In this document: positions 7,593 to 16,677 of the stretch, piece by piece
How the letters are laid out: every line of letters begins with the position of its first letter
How positions within the stretch are numbered: position 1 is the stretch's first letter
Assembly (NCBI RefSeq): GCF_024585265.1
Contig: NZ_CP036533.1
Span: forward strand, 3,295,001 to 3,359,000
Direction of reading: 5' to 3'
Source of the DNA: Bradyrhizobium sp. WBAH42
Lineage (GTDB): Bacteria > Pseudomonadota > Alphaproteobacteria > Rhizobiales > Xanthobacteraceae
DNA: 64,000 bases
Program-made: the position numbers and the translations under genes
The notes under the pieces: generated by a model
Database searches by the model: none
What the model was told of the DNA's origin: nothing
Seen by the model: the letters and a program-made list of their open reading frames with translations, nothing else

Positions 7593-8830
7593 TCGATCCG
7601 ATTGAACCGCCTCGACGCAAGAACCCGCTGCTGCGGACGCGCCTGCCGACCGCGCCGCCGCGCGCCCGCAGCAGGACCTCGCACGGCTTTACGCGCGCTG
7701 CCGCCGAAGGGCACTTTATGCTCCAGCGCTGCGAGGGCTGCGGCGCCTTCACCTATCCGGCGCGCGAGGCGTGCCCGTCGTGCCTGTCCGCCGCGCTTGC
7801 GTTCGTCGACGCGCCGGCCCGCGGCGTGCTGCTGGCGCACACCACGGCGCACGTGCCGAGTGACGTCTATTTCCGGGAGCGGGCGCCCTGGCGCGTCGGC
7901 CTCGTCAAGATGGATTGTGGTCCGACCGTCGTGGCGCATCTTCATGCCGATTGTATCGAGGGTGCTCCCGTCCGCATGTCGTTTCAGCTCGACAAGAGCG
8001 GTCAGGCGGTGGCCTTTGCCCGACCCGAAGGGGAGACGCCCAATATGGCTGACGACAGGCAGTGGCGCGAAATGACTGCCGATCCCAAATTTCGGCGCGT
8101 GCTCGTGACCAGCGGCCGCAGTGCCGTCGGGCGGGAGGTCGCCTTGGCGTTGAAGGCCGCGGGGACCAAGACCGTGTTCGTGGGCATCGCCGAGCCGTGG
8201 CGGCCGTTTGCCGGCGAAGAGCTGCTGCGCGGGCAGGAGGGCATCGAGCTCTTACCCCTCGACGCCGCCGATGAAAAATCAACCGGTGATCTCGCCGCCG
8301 ATATCGGCGGCAAGGTCGACATCCTCGTGAATACGATCGACTATGTGAGGCCCGGCGGCTTGTTGGACCGCAAGGGCACGAGCATCGCGCGCGACGAGAT
8401 CGATCAGGCTTATCTCGGCTTCATCAATCTCGCACAGGCCTTCGGACCCGCGATGCGGATGCGGGGAGCGGACGGCATCAATAACAGCGTTGCCTGGGTC
8501 AACATCCTGTCCGTCCACGCGTTGGCGAACTGGCCCGCCTTCGGCGCTTACTCCGCCTCGCAAGCCGCCTGCCTGTCGCTCTCGCATTGTCTTCGCGCCG
8601 AGCTTCGGCCCGGCGGCATCAAGTTGATGAACGTCTTCACGGGGCCAGTCGACACGGAGTGGTTTCAGACCGTGCCGCCGCCGAAGGTGGCGCCGCGGGC
8701 GATCGCGCAGGCGGTCGTGGCCGGGCTCAGGAACGGACTCGAGGAAATGTATGTCGGAGACGTCGCCCAGGAGATTCGGCAGCGTCTGGCGGCCAATCCG
8801 AAAGCGCTCGAGCGCGAGCTCGACCGGTAA
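7589..8830 (+). CDS. DUF35 zinc-ribbon/OB-fold protein fused to a short-chain dehydrogenase-like domain
   Basis: A 413-residue two-domain protein. Residues ~35-155 form a DUF35 module: a zinc ribbon C-x2-C-x10-C-x2-C (CEGCG...CPSCL, about residues 47-65) and an OB-fold with V-G-L-V-K-M-D. DUF35 proteins normally partner thiolase-like proteins, and here the thiolase-like gene overlaps by four bases. Residues ~170-413 resemble an SDR, with a nucleotide-binding loop TSGRSAVG and D-I-L-V-N-T. The SDR catalytic Y-x-x-x-K appears as YSASQ (about residues 321-325), so the general-acid lysine is missing and reductase activity is doubtful. The fusion may make the SDR domain structural or regulatory. 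Confidence 0.85.
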   Translation: MIDPIEPPRRKNPLLRTRLPTAPPRARSRTSHGFTRAAAEGHFMLQRCEGCGAFTYPAREACPSCLSAALAFVDAPARGVLLAHTTAHVPSDVYFRERAPWRVGLVKMDCGPTVVAHLHADCIEGAPVRMSFQLDKSGQAVAFARPEGETPNMADDRQWREMTADPKFRRVLVTSGRSAVGREVALALKAAGTKTVFVGIAEPWRPFAGEELLRGQEGIELLPLDAADEKSTGDLAADIGGKVDILVNTIDYVRPGGLLDRKGTSIARDEIDQAYLGFINLAQAFGPAMRMRGADGINNSVAWVNILSVHALANWPAFGAYSASQAACLSLSHCLRAELRPGGIKLMNVFTGPVDTEWFQTVPPPKVAPRAIAQAVVAGLRNGLEEMYVGDVAQEIRQRLAANPKALERELDR

Positions 8831-8865
8831 GTGAGCCCTTTTCGACCAAGGTGGAGGACGCGACA

Positions 8866-9648
8866 ATGCACGGCAAGGCTCTCCTGGATCTCGCGGGCGC
8901 GATCGCTTCGGACGCGGTGCGCGTCATCGACCTGAGCTTCACGCTCAGCCCCGAATTTCCCGTGATCGTGCTGCCGCCCGAATTCGGCCAGGCGGCGCCG
9001 GTGCGCATCCAGGAGATCTCGCGCTATGACGCACGTGGCCCGGCCTGGTATTGGAACAACGTGACCTTCGGCGAGCATACCGGCACGCATTTCGACGCGC
9101 CGATACACTGGTTCACCGGCAAGGACCTCGCCAACAATGCGGTCGATACCATGCCGGCCAAGGACATGATCGCGCCCGCCTGCGTCATCGATTGCTCCGC
9201 GCAGGCGGCTCTGGATCCGGACTTCGTGCTCACGGTGCCGATCGTCGAGGCCTGGGAAGCCGAGCACGGCCGAATTCCGGCCCGGCACTGGGTGCTGCTG
9301 CGGACGGACTGGTCGAAGAAGGGCTGGCGCGATTATTCGAACCTCCGGGACGACGGGGCGCACACGCCGGGTCCGAATGCAGCCGTGATGAAATGGCTGG
9401 TGGAGGAGCGCGGCATCATCGGTTTCGGCACCGAGACGATCGGCACCGATGCAGGACAGGCCGGGCATTTCGAGCCGCCTTATCCGGCGCATCATTTCCT
9501 CCACGGTGCGGGCCGCTACGGCCTGCAATGCCTGTGCAACCTGGATCAGCTTCCTGCGACTGGAGCGATCATCGTCGCCTCCCCGCTGAAGATCCAGAAC
9601 GGCTCGGGCAGTCCGCTGCGCGTGATCGCGCTGGTTTCGTCCACGTGA
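8866..9648 (+). CDS. Cyclase family protein (kynurenine formamidase-like metal hydrolase)
   Basis: Protein of 260 residues, ATG at 8866 with GGAGG eight bases upstream; a longer frame from 8587 overlaps the preceding gene and was rejected. The metal-binding signature H-x-G-T-H-x-D-x-P-x-H is present as HTGTHFDAPIHW (about residues 71-82), together with the later G-T-D-A-G block and a C-terminal P-L-K-I strand. The family includes kynurenine formamidase, isatin hydrolase and polyketide cyclase-like enzymes and usually hydrolyses amide or ring C-N/C-O bonds using Mn or Zn. Within this operon it may open a lactone, lactam or imide intermediate. No signal peptide is visible. Confidence 0.9.
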   Translation: MHGKALLDLAGAIASDAVRVIDLSFTLSPEFPVIVLPPEFGQAAPVRIQEISRYDARGPAWYWNNVTFGEHTGTHFDAPIHWFTGKDLANNAVDTMPAKDMIAPACVIDCSAQAALDPDFVLTVPIVEAWEAEHGRIPARHWVLLRTDWSKKGWRDYSNLRDDGAHTPGPNAAVMKWLVEERGIIGFGTETIGTDAGQAGHFEPPYPAHHFLHGAGRYGLQCLCNLDQLPATGAIIVASPLKIQNGSGSPLRVIALVSST

Positions 9649-9703
9649 GATGCGCGTACGCCCGGCCGGGATTGACGCATCCAAACCACCAATGACAGGT
9701 GCC

Positions 9704-10861
9704 ATGACTTCGATGAAATCACTGCTGGGTTCAGCGCTGCTCCTTCTGGCGGTTCCGTGCTGCGCGCAAGCCGATATCCTCGTCGGCTTCGTCACCGGCC
9801 TCAGCGGGCCGGTATCGTCGATCGGCATTCCCAATGCAAAGGGGATCGCTGCAGGAGAGGCCTATGTCGGCGAGATCGGCGGCGAAAAGGTGCGCCTCAT
9901 CCAGCTCGACGATGCCTCCGATGCAACCGCTTCGGCGCGCAATGCGCGCAAGCTCATCGAGCAGGAGAAGGTCGACGTCCTGATCGGGACGTCGGGCGCG
10001 CCGCAGACGCTGGCGATGGCCACCGCCGCGATCGAGATGCAGGTGCCGATGATCGCGGTCTCCCCGATCGCGTCCGTTCCGGCCGGCGAAGGCGGCCCTT
10101 GGGTCGTTCAGACACCCCAACCGATGCCGCTGCTGGTCCAGGGCATCGTCGACCACATGAAGGCGCGCGGGCTGAAGACGGTCGCCTTCATCGGATTCTC
10201 GGATGCGCTCGGCGATCTCCTGTACGATTCGTTGTCGCACAGCGCCAAGGCGGCGGAAATCAAGGTCATCGCCAACGAACGCTATGCCCGCTCCGATTCG
10301 TCGGTGACGGCGCAGGTGCTGCGTGCCTTGGCGGCGAGGCCCGATGCCATCATGCTCGGCGGCACCGGAACGCCGGGCGCGCTGCCCGCCATTGCCTTGT
10401 CCGAGCGTGGCTACAAGGGGCCGCTCTACGGCAACAACGGAATGATCAGCGCCGACTTCCTGCGTCTCGCCGGCAAGGCCGCCAATGGCATCATCTGCCC
10501 CACCGGGCCGGTGATCGCGGCCGAGCAGCTGCCGCCGAGCAATCCCATCCAGAAGGTCGCCCTGGCCTACCGGGCCGCCTACGAGAAGGCGAACGGCGAG
10601 CAGCCGACGGACGGGTTCTCCTCCTACTCGTTCGATGGCTGGGTCGTCTTCGTCGATGCTGCCAAGCGCGCGCTGGCGACCGGGGCCAAGCCAGGCTCGC
10701 CGGAATTCCGTAGCGCGCTGCGCCAGGCCCTGTTCGCCACCAAGGAAGTCGTAGGCACGCAAGCCGTCTACAATTTCACGCCGGCGGATCGTCATGGTGT
10801 CGACGCACGTTCGCGCGTCCTCGTCCAGATCGAGGACGGTAAGTACAAGCTCCTGCCTTGA
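9704..10861 (+). CDS. Second Liv/HAAT-type ABC substrate-binding protein
   Basis: Periplasmic binding protein of 385 residues. Three clustered ATGs (9692, 9704, 9713) are possible; I use 9704, which has a weak AGG nearby and gives the signal peptide ending CCAQA before DILVGFVTGLSG. It parallels the receptor at 3463-4611 nearly end to end, with the same blocks (SSIGIP, VRLIQLDD, ARNARKL, VPMIAVSPI, ERYARSDSSVTAQ, PVIAAEQLP, DGFSSYSFD). No permease genes accompany it, so it probably shares the liv permease across the intergenic region. Its position between the cyclase and the CoA ligase implies co-regulation with the catabolic enzymes. Confidence 0.9.
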   Translation: MTSMKSLLGSALLLLAVPCCAQADILVGFVTGLSGPVSSIGIPNAKGIAAGEAYVGEIGGEKVRLIQLDDASDATASARNARKLIEQEKVDVLIGTSGAPQTLAMATAAIEMQVPMIAVSPIASVPAGEGGPWVVQTPQPMPLLVQGIVDHMKARGLKTVAFIGFSDALGDLLYDSLSHSAKAAEIKVIANERYARSDSSVTAQVLRALAARPDAIMLGGTGTPGALPAIALSERGYKGPLYGNNGMISADFLRLAGKAANGIICPTGPVIAAEQLPPSNPIQKVALAYRAAYEKANGEQPTDGFSSYSFDGWVVFVDAAKRALATGAKPGSPEFRSALRQALFATKEVVGTQAVYNFTPADRHGVDARSRVLVQIEDGKYKLLP

Positions 10862-10885
10862 TCTCGGGCAGGCCATTCGGGCCGG

Positions 10886-12526
10886 ATGACGGAGCATTGC
10901 ATGCGGGATGACGCCGGGCAGGAGCAGGATACGCCGGCCTGGGCACGTGCGGTCGAGTTGTTTCCCCCGTCCGACCGCGTGCTTTCGACCATCCTCGCCA
11001 AACAAGCGCGCCGCTACGGCGACCGCATCCTGCTGGTTGCAGGAGGGGCGCGCTGGACCTACGCGCAGACTGCGGCGATTGCGGCTGCATCGGCGCAGAC
11101 GCTGATCGAGGCCGGCATCAAGCCGGGAGACCGGGTCGCCTTGATGTGCTCGAACCGGCCCGAGTTTCTTCAAGTCCATCTCGGCTGCGCCTGGCTCGGC
11201 GCCATCACGGTGCCGATCAACACGGCGCTGCGCGGCCTCCAGCTCGCACACATCTTCCGCAACTCGCGCCCTGCGCTCCTCGTCGTCGAGGCCGGATTTC
11301 TGGACGCAATCGAGACGATAGGCATCGAGGCCGGCCTGCCGCCGCTGGTGTGGACCATCGATCAGGTCGCGGAGGGGACGGCGAAGGGATCCATGCCGCT
11401 GCCCGCGCTCGCATCCATGGCGCCGCCCGGTGCCGTGCGGCCGGGAGATACCGTTGCCATCCTCTACACATCCGGCACCACGGGGCCGGCCAAGGGCGTG
11501 TGCTGTCCGCAAGCGCAGCTGTTCTGGTGGGGCATCTGCTCGGCGCGGGCGCTCGGCATCCGCGAGGGCGACGTGCTGTTCACGACCTTGCCGCTGTTCC
11601 ACACCAACGCGCTCAATGCATTCTATCAAGCGGTGCTGAACGGTTGCACTTACGTGCTCGAGCAAAAATTCTCCGCGTCGGGCTTCTGGGCCGCCGCGCG
11701 CCTCCACAACGCAAGCGTAGGTTACCTGCTCGGCGCCATGGCATCCATGCTCATGGCTCAGCCTCGCAAGGAGGAGGATCATGCTCACGGCCTTCGCGTC
11801 GCCTTGGGTGGAGGCGTGCCACCGCAGATCCATCGGCCGTTCCTCGAGCGGTTCGGCGTGACGCTGGTCGACGGCTATGGATCGACCGAGACCAATTTCG
11901 TGTTTGCCGGCGCAATTCCCTCCGACTGTCCGGGAACGATGGGCTATCTGGCCGATGGCTTCGAGGCGCGGATCGTCGACGACAACGATTCGGAGCTGCC
12001 CGACGGCCAGGCGGGCGAACTCGTCCTGCGCGCCAGGGAGCCGTTCGCCTTCGCCACCGGATATTTTGGCATGGCGGAGAAGACGGTCGAAGCCTGGCGG
12101 AATCTCTGGTTTCATTCCGGAGATCGCGTCGTCAGGGATGCCGACGGACATTACCGCTTCATCGATCGCATGAAGGACTCGATCCGCCGGCGCGGCGAGA
12201 ACGTGTCATCCTGGGAGGTCGAGCAGATCATCCTTTCCCATCCGGCGGTTGCGGCGTGCGCGGTCTATCCGCTGCCCTCCGAACTGGGCGAAGACGAGGT
12301 TGCGGCGGCGATCTTGCTGGAGCCGGGGCAGTCGCTGGAGCCTGTCGATATCATCAGGCATTGCGAAGGGCAGATCGCCTATTTCGCAGTACCGCGCTAT
12401 GTGCGCATCGTGAACGAGATGCCGCTGACGGAGAACGGCAAGATCAAGAAGGGCGCGCTGCAACAGGCCGGCGTAACGACGGAGACCTGGGATCGCGAAG
12501 CTGCCGGGATTCGAATTCGGCGTTGA
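10886..12526 (+). CDS. AMP-dependent acyl-CoA synthetase/ligase (CaiC-like)
   Basis: ANL-superfamily enzyme of 546 residues that activates a carboxylic acid to its CoA thioester via an acyl-adenylate. Motifs in order: YTSGTTGPAKG (about residues 193-203), DGYGSTETN (about 328-336), the hinge SGDRV...RFIDRMKDSIRRRGENVS, and the C-terminal TENGKIKKG with the adenylation lysine. Overall length and motif style resemble crotonobetaine/carnitine-CoA or cyclohexanecarboxylate-type ligases; the acid is not predictable. The start at 10886 has no strong ribosome site; an ATG at 10901 is an alternative. It ends the rightward operon and is convergent with marR, three bases apart. Confidence 0.92.
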   Translation: MTEHCMRDDAGQEQDTPAWARAVELFPPSDRVLSTILAKQARRYGDRILLVAGGARWTYAQTAAIAAASAQTLIEAGIKPGDRVALMCSNRPEFLQVHLGCAWLGAITVPINTALRGLQLAHIFRNSRPALLVVEAGFLDAIETIGIEAGLPPLVWTIDQVAEGTAKGSMPLPALASMAPPGAVRPGDTVAILYTSGTTGPAKGVCCPQAQLFWWGICSARALGIREGDVLFTTLPLFHTNALNAFYQAVLNGCTYVLEQKFSASGFWAAARLHNASVGYLLGAMASMLMAQPRKEEDHAHGLRVALGGGVPPQIHRPFLERFGVTLVDGYGSTETNFVFAGAIPSDCPGTMGYLADGFEARIVDDNDSELPDGQAGELVLRAREPFAFATGYFGMAEKTVEAWRNLWFHSGDRVVRDADGHYRFIDRMKDSIRRRGENVSSWEVEQIILSHPAVAACAVYPLPSELGEDEVAAAILLEPGQSLEPVDIIRHCEGQIAYFAVPRYVRIVNEMPLTENGKIKKGALQQAGVTTETWDREAAGIRIRR

Positions 12527-12529
12527 GGC

Positions 12530-13045
12530 TCATGACCGCTCGCGCCGTTGCAGGGCGTCCCTCACGGCACTCTTCACGTCGTCGAGTTCGCCGACGAGGC
12601 CGTCGAGACGGTCGATTGGAAGATCGGCGAGCAATTCGGCGAGCCAGGCGCCGTGACTCTTCGCCATCCGCCTGAAGGTCTTTCGGCCCTCGACCGTCAT
12701 GCAGACGATCTGGACGCGCCGGTCCAGATGCGAGGGCGTGCGGGTGATGTATCCATCCTCGACGAGGCGGTCGACGATCGGTGTCAGGTTGCCGGCCGAC
12801 ACCATCAGGCGCTTGGGCAGTTCGCCCAGGACCAACCCGCTCGGCTCACGGTCGAGCTGGGCGAGGACGTCGAAGCGGGGCATCGTGAAGTCGTATTCCT
12901 CGCGAAACCGGCGCCGCAACTCGCCCTCGATCATGGACGTGCAGGCCAGCAGCCGAAGCCAGAGCCTTGTCTGAGCCCTGTACTCGGCCTCCGCGTCGGT
13001 CGCCTTCCTGTTGGAGGCCGGAGAGGACTCCTTTGCGAGTGCCAA
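12530..13045 (-). CDS. MarR-family transcriptional regulator
   Basis: Winged-helix regulator of 171 residues. The helix-turn-helix lies around residues 77-100 (ELPKRLMVSAGNLTPIVDRL) and the wing contains SHLDRRVQ, the conserved D-x-R-R. The start codon is TTG at 13045: AGGAG lies six bases upstream and no in-frame ATG fits. MarR proteins usually repress divergent or neighbouring catabolic operons and release DNA on binding a small acidic ligand or CoA ester. A perfect TAGTT-N8-AACTA dyad sits 61 bases upstream, and three near copies lie at the cluster's other promoters, so I infer that this protein controls the whole cluster and itself. Confidence 0.93.
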   Translation of the reverse strand: MALAKESSPASNRKATDAEAEYRAQTRLWLRLLACTSMIEGELRRRFREEYDFTMPRFDVLAQLDREPSGLVLGELPKRLMVSAGNLTPIVDRLVEDGYITRTPSHLDRRVQIVCMTVEGRKTFRRMAKSHGAWLAELLADLPIDRLDGLVGELDDVKSAVRDALQRRERS

Positions 13046-13105
13046 ATCGATCTCCTAAGCCTCGTTCGGGCTGCAAGCGAGTGGAATTCCATTCAGCTCG
13101 TAGAA

Positions 13106-13123
13106 TAGTTCGTGCCAAAACTA
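13106..13123. promoter_or_regulatory. Candidate MarR operator C (perfect TAGTT-N8-AACTA)
   Basis: Perfect inverted repeat TAGTT-cgtgccaa-AACTA, 61 bases upstream of the marR start codon, a typical place for autorepression. It is the only exact dyad of the four sites in the cluster; half-site spacing is 13 bases, fitting one face of the helix as for other MarR dimers. Confidence 0.5.
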
Positions 13124-13262
13124 AATTCAAGGCGTGACAGGATCAGGACTGGTCCTGATGTGGACGGAACCGTCAGCTTTCCATCGCTTGTGTCGCCGCA
13201 AGCAAGAGGTGTTTGAATATCGTCCCCGCCTGACGTCTTGACAATGGCCTCGGCGAGGGAAA

Positions 13263-13280
13263 TAGTTTATACTTGAAATA
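13263..13280. promoter_or_regulatory. Candidate MarR operator D (TAGTT-N8-AAATA)
   Basis: Inverted repeat TAGTT-tatacttg-AAATA in an AT-rich patch 86 bases upstream of the acyl-CoA dehydrogenase start. Its right half TTGAAATA is identical to that of site B at 5098-5115, which supports a shared regulator. Confidence 0.5.
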
Positions 13281-13366
13281 ATTGATGGTGCTGACGGCTT
13301 GGGCGGTCGCCGGTGCGGCAGAGAGCATGCCGGGTCCGGCGGGCCCCCGACCTTGCGGAGCGACCG

Positions 13367-14545
<1,179 letters not shown>

Positions 14546-14592
14546 GCCGGCCCCGGGTATCTGTCACTCGCTCCGCCGGCGGAGCTAGCCTG

Positions 14593-14611
14593 GCCTGATC
14601 TCAGATCAGGC
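14593..14611. repeat. 19-base near-perfect palindrome after the acyl-CoA dehydrogenase gene
   Basis: GCCTGATCTCAGATCAGGC is a perfect dyad around a single central base. It could form a short hairpin at the end of the acyl-CoA dehydrogenase transcript, though no T tract follows, or it could be a protein-binding site. The rest of 14546-14856 (311 bases) shows no gene. Confidence 0.4.
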
Positions 14612-14856
14612 GCCTGCTCGACCTCCTGCGGCAGCACGGCGAGGAGGAGCGGCCGCGCTGATCGTCGGCCCCATGCCCATCCGGCGGAGGCGGAGCGGGT
14701 TCCGTCCGGCGCGATCAGACGCGGAGGAACCCTTGCACATGGTCGAAGCTTGACTCCGCGGGCCAGCCTCGCCGCCGATCGCTGGCCTGCACGGCCCCGC
14801 CTCCAAGCCCCCCATACCCCCCAGGGTGGGGCCGTGCTTCCAAGCAGGAGGTGCAA

Positions 14857-15018
14857 TTGTCCGAGCCGACCGAGCAAGAGATCAGAGAACGCGCGCACCA
14901 ATTGTGGGAGCAGGCGGGCAAGCCCGAAGGGCGCGAGGAGGAATTTTGGCACGCGGCGGAGCAGGAGCTGCGCAACGAGGACAAGTCGAACACGCTGCGG
15001 ACGCCGGATACGCTGTGA
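14857..15018 (+). CDS. Small DUF2934-family protein
   Basis: Short acidic protein of 53 residues beginning at a TTG with AGGAGG ending five bases upstream; GTG at 14851 is the alternative. It carries the DUF2934 pattern R-A-x-x-L-W-E-Q-A-G-K-P-E-G-R...F-W-x-A-A-E, a helical motif common in Bradyrhizobium and Rhizobium. Function unknown. Its TGA stop overlaps the GTG start of the next gene. A second DUF2934 motif lies in the protein at 15227-15622, so this is a small local family. Confidence 0.75.
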   Translation: MSEPTEQEIRERAHQLWEQAGKPEGREEEFWHAAEQELRNEDKSNTLRTPDTL

Positions 15019-15200
15019 CCAACAAGACCTGCCCATTCTGCCAGGGTCTCGGATGGGTCTGCGAAAACCACCCGCTCCGGGTCTGGAGCGAGAAGCTCGG
15101 CGGCTGCCGCTGCGGCGAGGGCATGCCGTGCACCTGCAATACGGCCGAAGACCCCGAAATCAGAGTGGTGATCGTCGAAGCCGATACGACGTGGCATTAG
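15015..15200 (+). CDS. Small cysteine-rich protein, probable zinc binder
   Basis: Protein of 61 residues starting at a GTG that overlaps the previous stop (GTGA). It has three cysteine clusters, CPFCQGLGWVC, CRCGEG and CTC, plus histidines, so one or two metal sites are likely. Similar short proteins are widespread as orphans in Bradyrhizobium; I know of no function. The coupling to the DUF2934 gene suggests co-translation. Confidence 0.7.
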   Translation: MTNKTCPFCQGLGWVCENHPLRVWSEKLGGCRCGEGMPCTCNTAEDPEIRVVIVEADTTWH

Positions 15201-15226
15201 CGGCGCCGGCTGCGCCGGTTCAAGCG

Positions 15227-15622
15227 ATGCTGCGCAGCTGGTCATTTCCGAAAGCGCAACACCTGAAGGAACGGACCATCCGGGAAGCGAATTTAGTGTC
15301 TGCACGGCTCCGACAACGTTCCTTACCCACGGCAGTTTCGGCGGTGGACGAGCAGAAGAAGCTAGAGCACCAGATCGAACTCGCAACGCGAGCGGCCTCG
15401 CTCGTCAAGGACGAAACCACCGGACAACGCTTCAGGAGCTTCGCCGAGGAATTGAAACGAAAGCTGCTTCGCATGATGCGCCGTGGCAAGGTGCGCACAC
15501 GCGCATATGAGCTCTGGGAGCAGGCCGGCCGTCCCAGCAATCGGGAGTTGGACTTCTGGCTCGAAGCCGAACGTCAGATCGAAGATGAACGCGAGGAGAA
15601 GAAGGGCGGGGGCGCTTCATAG
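15227..15622 (+). CDS. Hypothetical protein with C-terminal DUF2934 motif
   Basis: About 131 residues from the ATG at 15227; the same frame stays open further upstream but that part is the shadow of the two preceding genes. Residues ~45-90 form a charged helical stretch resembling small regulatory or stress proteins, and the C-terminus carries R-A-Y-E-L-W-E-Q-A-G-R-P-S-N-R-E...F-W-L-E-A-E, the DUF2934 pattern. The start is uncertain: a GTG at about 15345 before DEQKK is also possible. Confidence 0.6.
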   Translation: MLRSWSFPKAQHLKERTIREANLVSARLRQRSLPTAVSAVDEQKKLEHQIELATRAASLVKDETTGQRFRSFAEELKRKLLRMMRRGKVRTRAYELWEQAGRPSNRELDFWLEAERQIEDEREEKKGGGAS

Positions 15623-15629
15623 CCAGTGC

Positions 15630-15720
15630 GTAGGATGAGTGGAGGCCTCGCGAAGCCCATCATGCACCCGCGTTCGGAAACATATTATTGATGGGTTTCG
15701 CTTCGCTCTACCCATCCTAC
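15630..15720. repeat. Palindromic intergenic repeat (GTAGGATG...CATCCTAC type)
   Basis: Imperfect long inverted repeat with ends GTAGGATGAGTGGAG and CGCTCTACCCATCCTAC and inner arms GCGAAGCCCATCA / TGATGGGTTTCGC. Related elements with GTAGGGTGGGTTAGC ends occur at 37659-37770. This type of short non-coding repeat is common between genes in Bradyrhizobium. Apparent open frames across it are repeat-derived. Confidence 0.6.
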
Positions 15721-15735
15721 CGAACCAGCAAAACG

Positions 15736-15770
15736 AAAAAGCCGCCAGGCTCTTCACCCTGACGGCTTTG
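15736..15770 (-). terminator. Rho-independent terminator for a leftward transcript
   Basis: On the minus strand the hairpin GCCGTCAGG-gtgaagag-CCTGGCGGC is followed by TTTTT. No convincing gene lies immediately upstream on that strand (15771-16100), so the transcript it ends may be a small RNA. The stem can also form on the plus strand, followed by TTT only. Confidence 0.55.
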
Positions 15771-16677
15771 CAAAGTCCGCAGCTGTTGATCGTCTTCCCA
15801 GCCTCGTGCGTACCGCCGTTACCTTGTTTGCGGCCATGCCCGATCCTTGTAGGCGATGGCGCGCGATTCCGCTGTGATCTGGAGCACACAGTGGAAGGGA
15901 TTCGGTGTCACGTTCTAAAAGCCCGCGCTGCGCTGCAACCACAATTGCGCTCGCGAGCCCCCTCGGATCTCGTAGGACCTCCTACCCTTGGTCAAGGGGA
16001 ACGTCCTTATAGGGCAATATGGTAGCGCCGTGCTCGATGCAGTCCAGGACGCTGCGCGCCGGCTTTGCCGGTGCCTTCGGCATCCTGGACAGCATCTGAC
16101 CTCTCAGGCTCTCTTGACTATTTTGTATTGCTCGACGGACTGCCTCCGTCGTGGTGGCGCAGCCGTGTAAAATCTGTCCCATAGCGCTTCCTTCGAATCG
16201 TGCGACAAGGATGCACCATCAAAGTCTGGGACTAAACACCTAGTCTAGTTCGTGGTGTTCCGCAGAAGTTCAAAATCAATGCGAACTCTAGGAAGGTCAG
16301 TGTTGCTGCTCTTGACACTGCTATGGTCCGGTTCTGGCCCGAAGCTGTATAGCCGACGCGCATCCAAACGTCGGCTGTCGAGTGCAGATCGGACGTGGCG
16401 TGCACGGATTCAGACCGCCGATTTTGACCCAAAGCTGCCTTGGCGACGCCAACAGCTTAACGCGCCCGAGTGTGTCAGGGGGCGTCTCAACGGTCGCGTC
16501 GGGGCCAACTTGAGCCGGGCCAAACGTCGCCATTGACCCTTAGCTAACCTTTCGCAGCGCCCGCGTTTGTCCGAACCTAGTTGAGGTTTTTAATTCAAGC
16601 GCGCAAACTACCTCAATTGACGTTTGTCAGCGACACATGAACCCAGATCACGTACCGCCGATCAAGCGGAGGCGATC
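15771..16677. other. Gene-poor intergenic DNA with element relics
   Basis: No supported gene except the transposase relic at 16102-16240. Open frames here lack ribosome sites and motifs. The part 16250-16535 resembles decayed intergenic DNA. TTGAGGT (about 16582) and ACCTCAA (about 16611) form a loose inverted repeat shortly upstream of the gene at 16678. Confidence 0.4.
16102..16240 (-). mobile_element. Relic of an IS481-type insertion sequence (end plus transposase N-terminus)
   Basis: On the minus strand the ATG at 16182 begins MGQILHGCATTTEAVRRAIQ followed by NSQESLR, which matches from memory the N-terminus of IS481-family transposases of rhizobia (usually MGQ-h-L-H-G-x-A-x-T-T-E-A-V-R-R-A-I-Q-x-S-Q-E-S-L-R). 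After about 27 residues the match stops and no helix-turn-helix or DDE motif follows. The upstream 16183-16240 fits the element's left end. Only a fragment survives, which marks past transposition in this region. Confidence 0.65.

Noticed and set aside
9731..12151. 806-residue minus-strand open frame
   Set aside because: Antisense to the binding protein and CoA ligase; its Arg/Gln/Glu composition is the usual high-GC shadow pattern.
14700..14760. GGAAC-type EcfG promoter before the DUF2934 gene
   Set aside because: GGAAC is present at about 14723, but no CGTT-like -10 lies at a spacing of 16 or 17 bases.
15617..15889. Minus-strand open frame of 90 residues
   Set aside because: It reads through the palindromic intergenic repeat and the terminator; no ribosome site.
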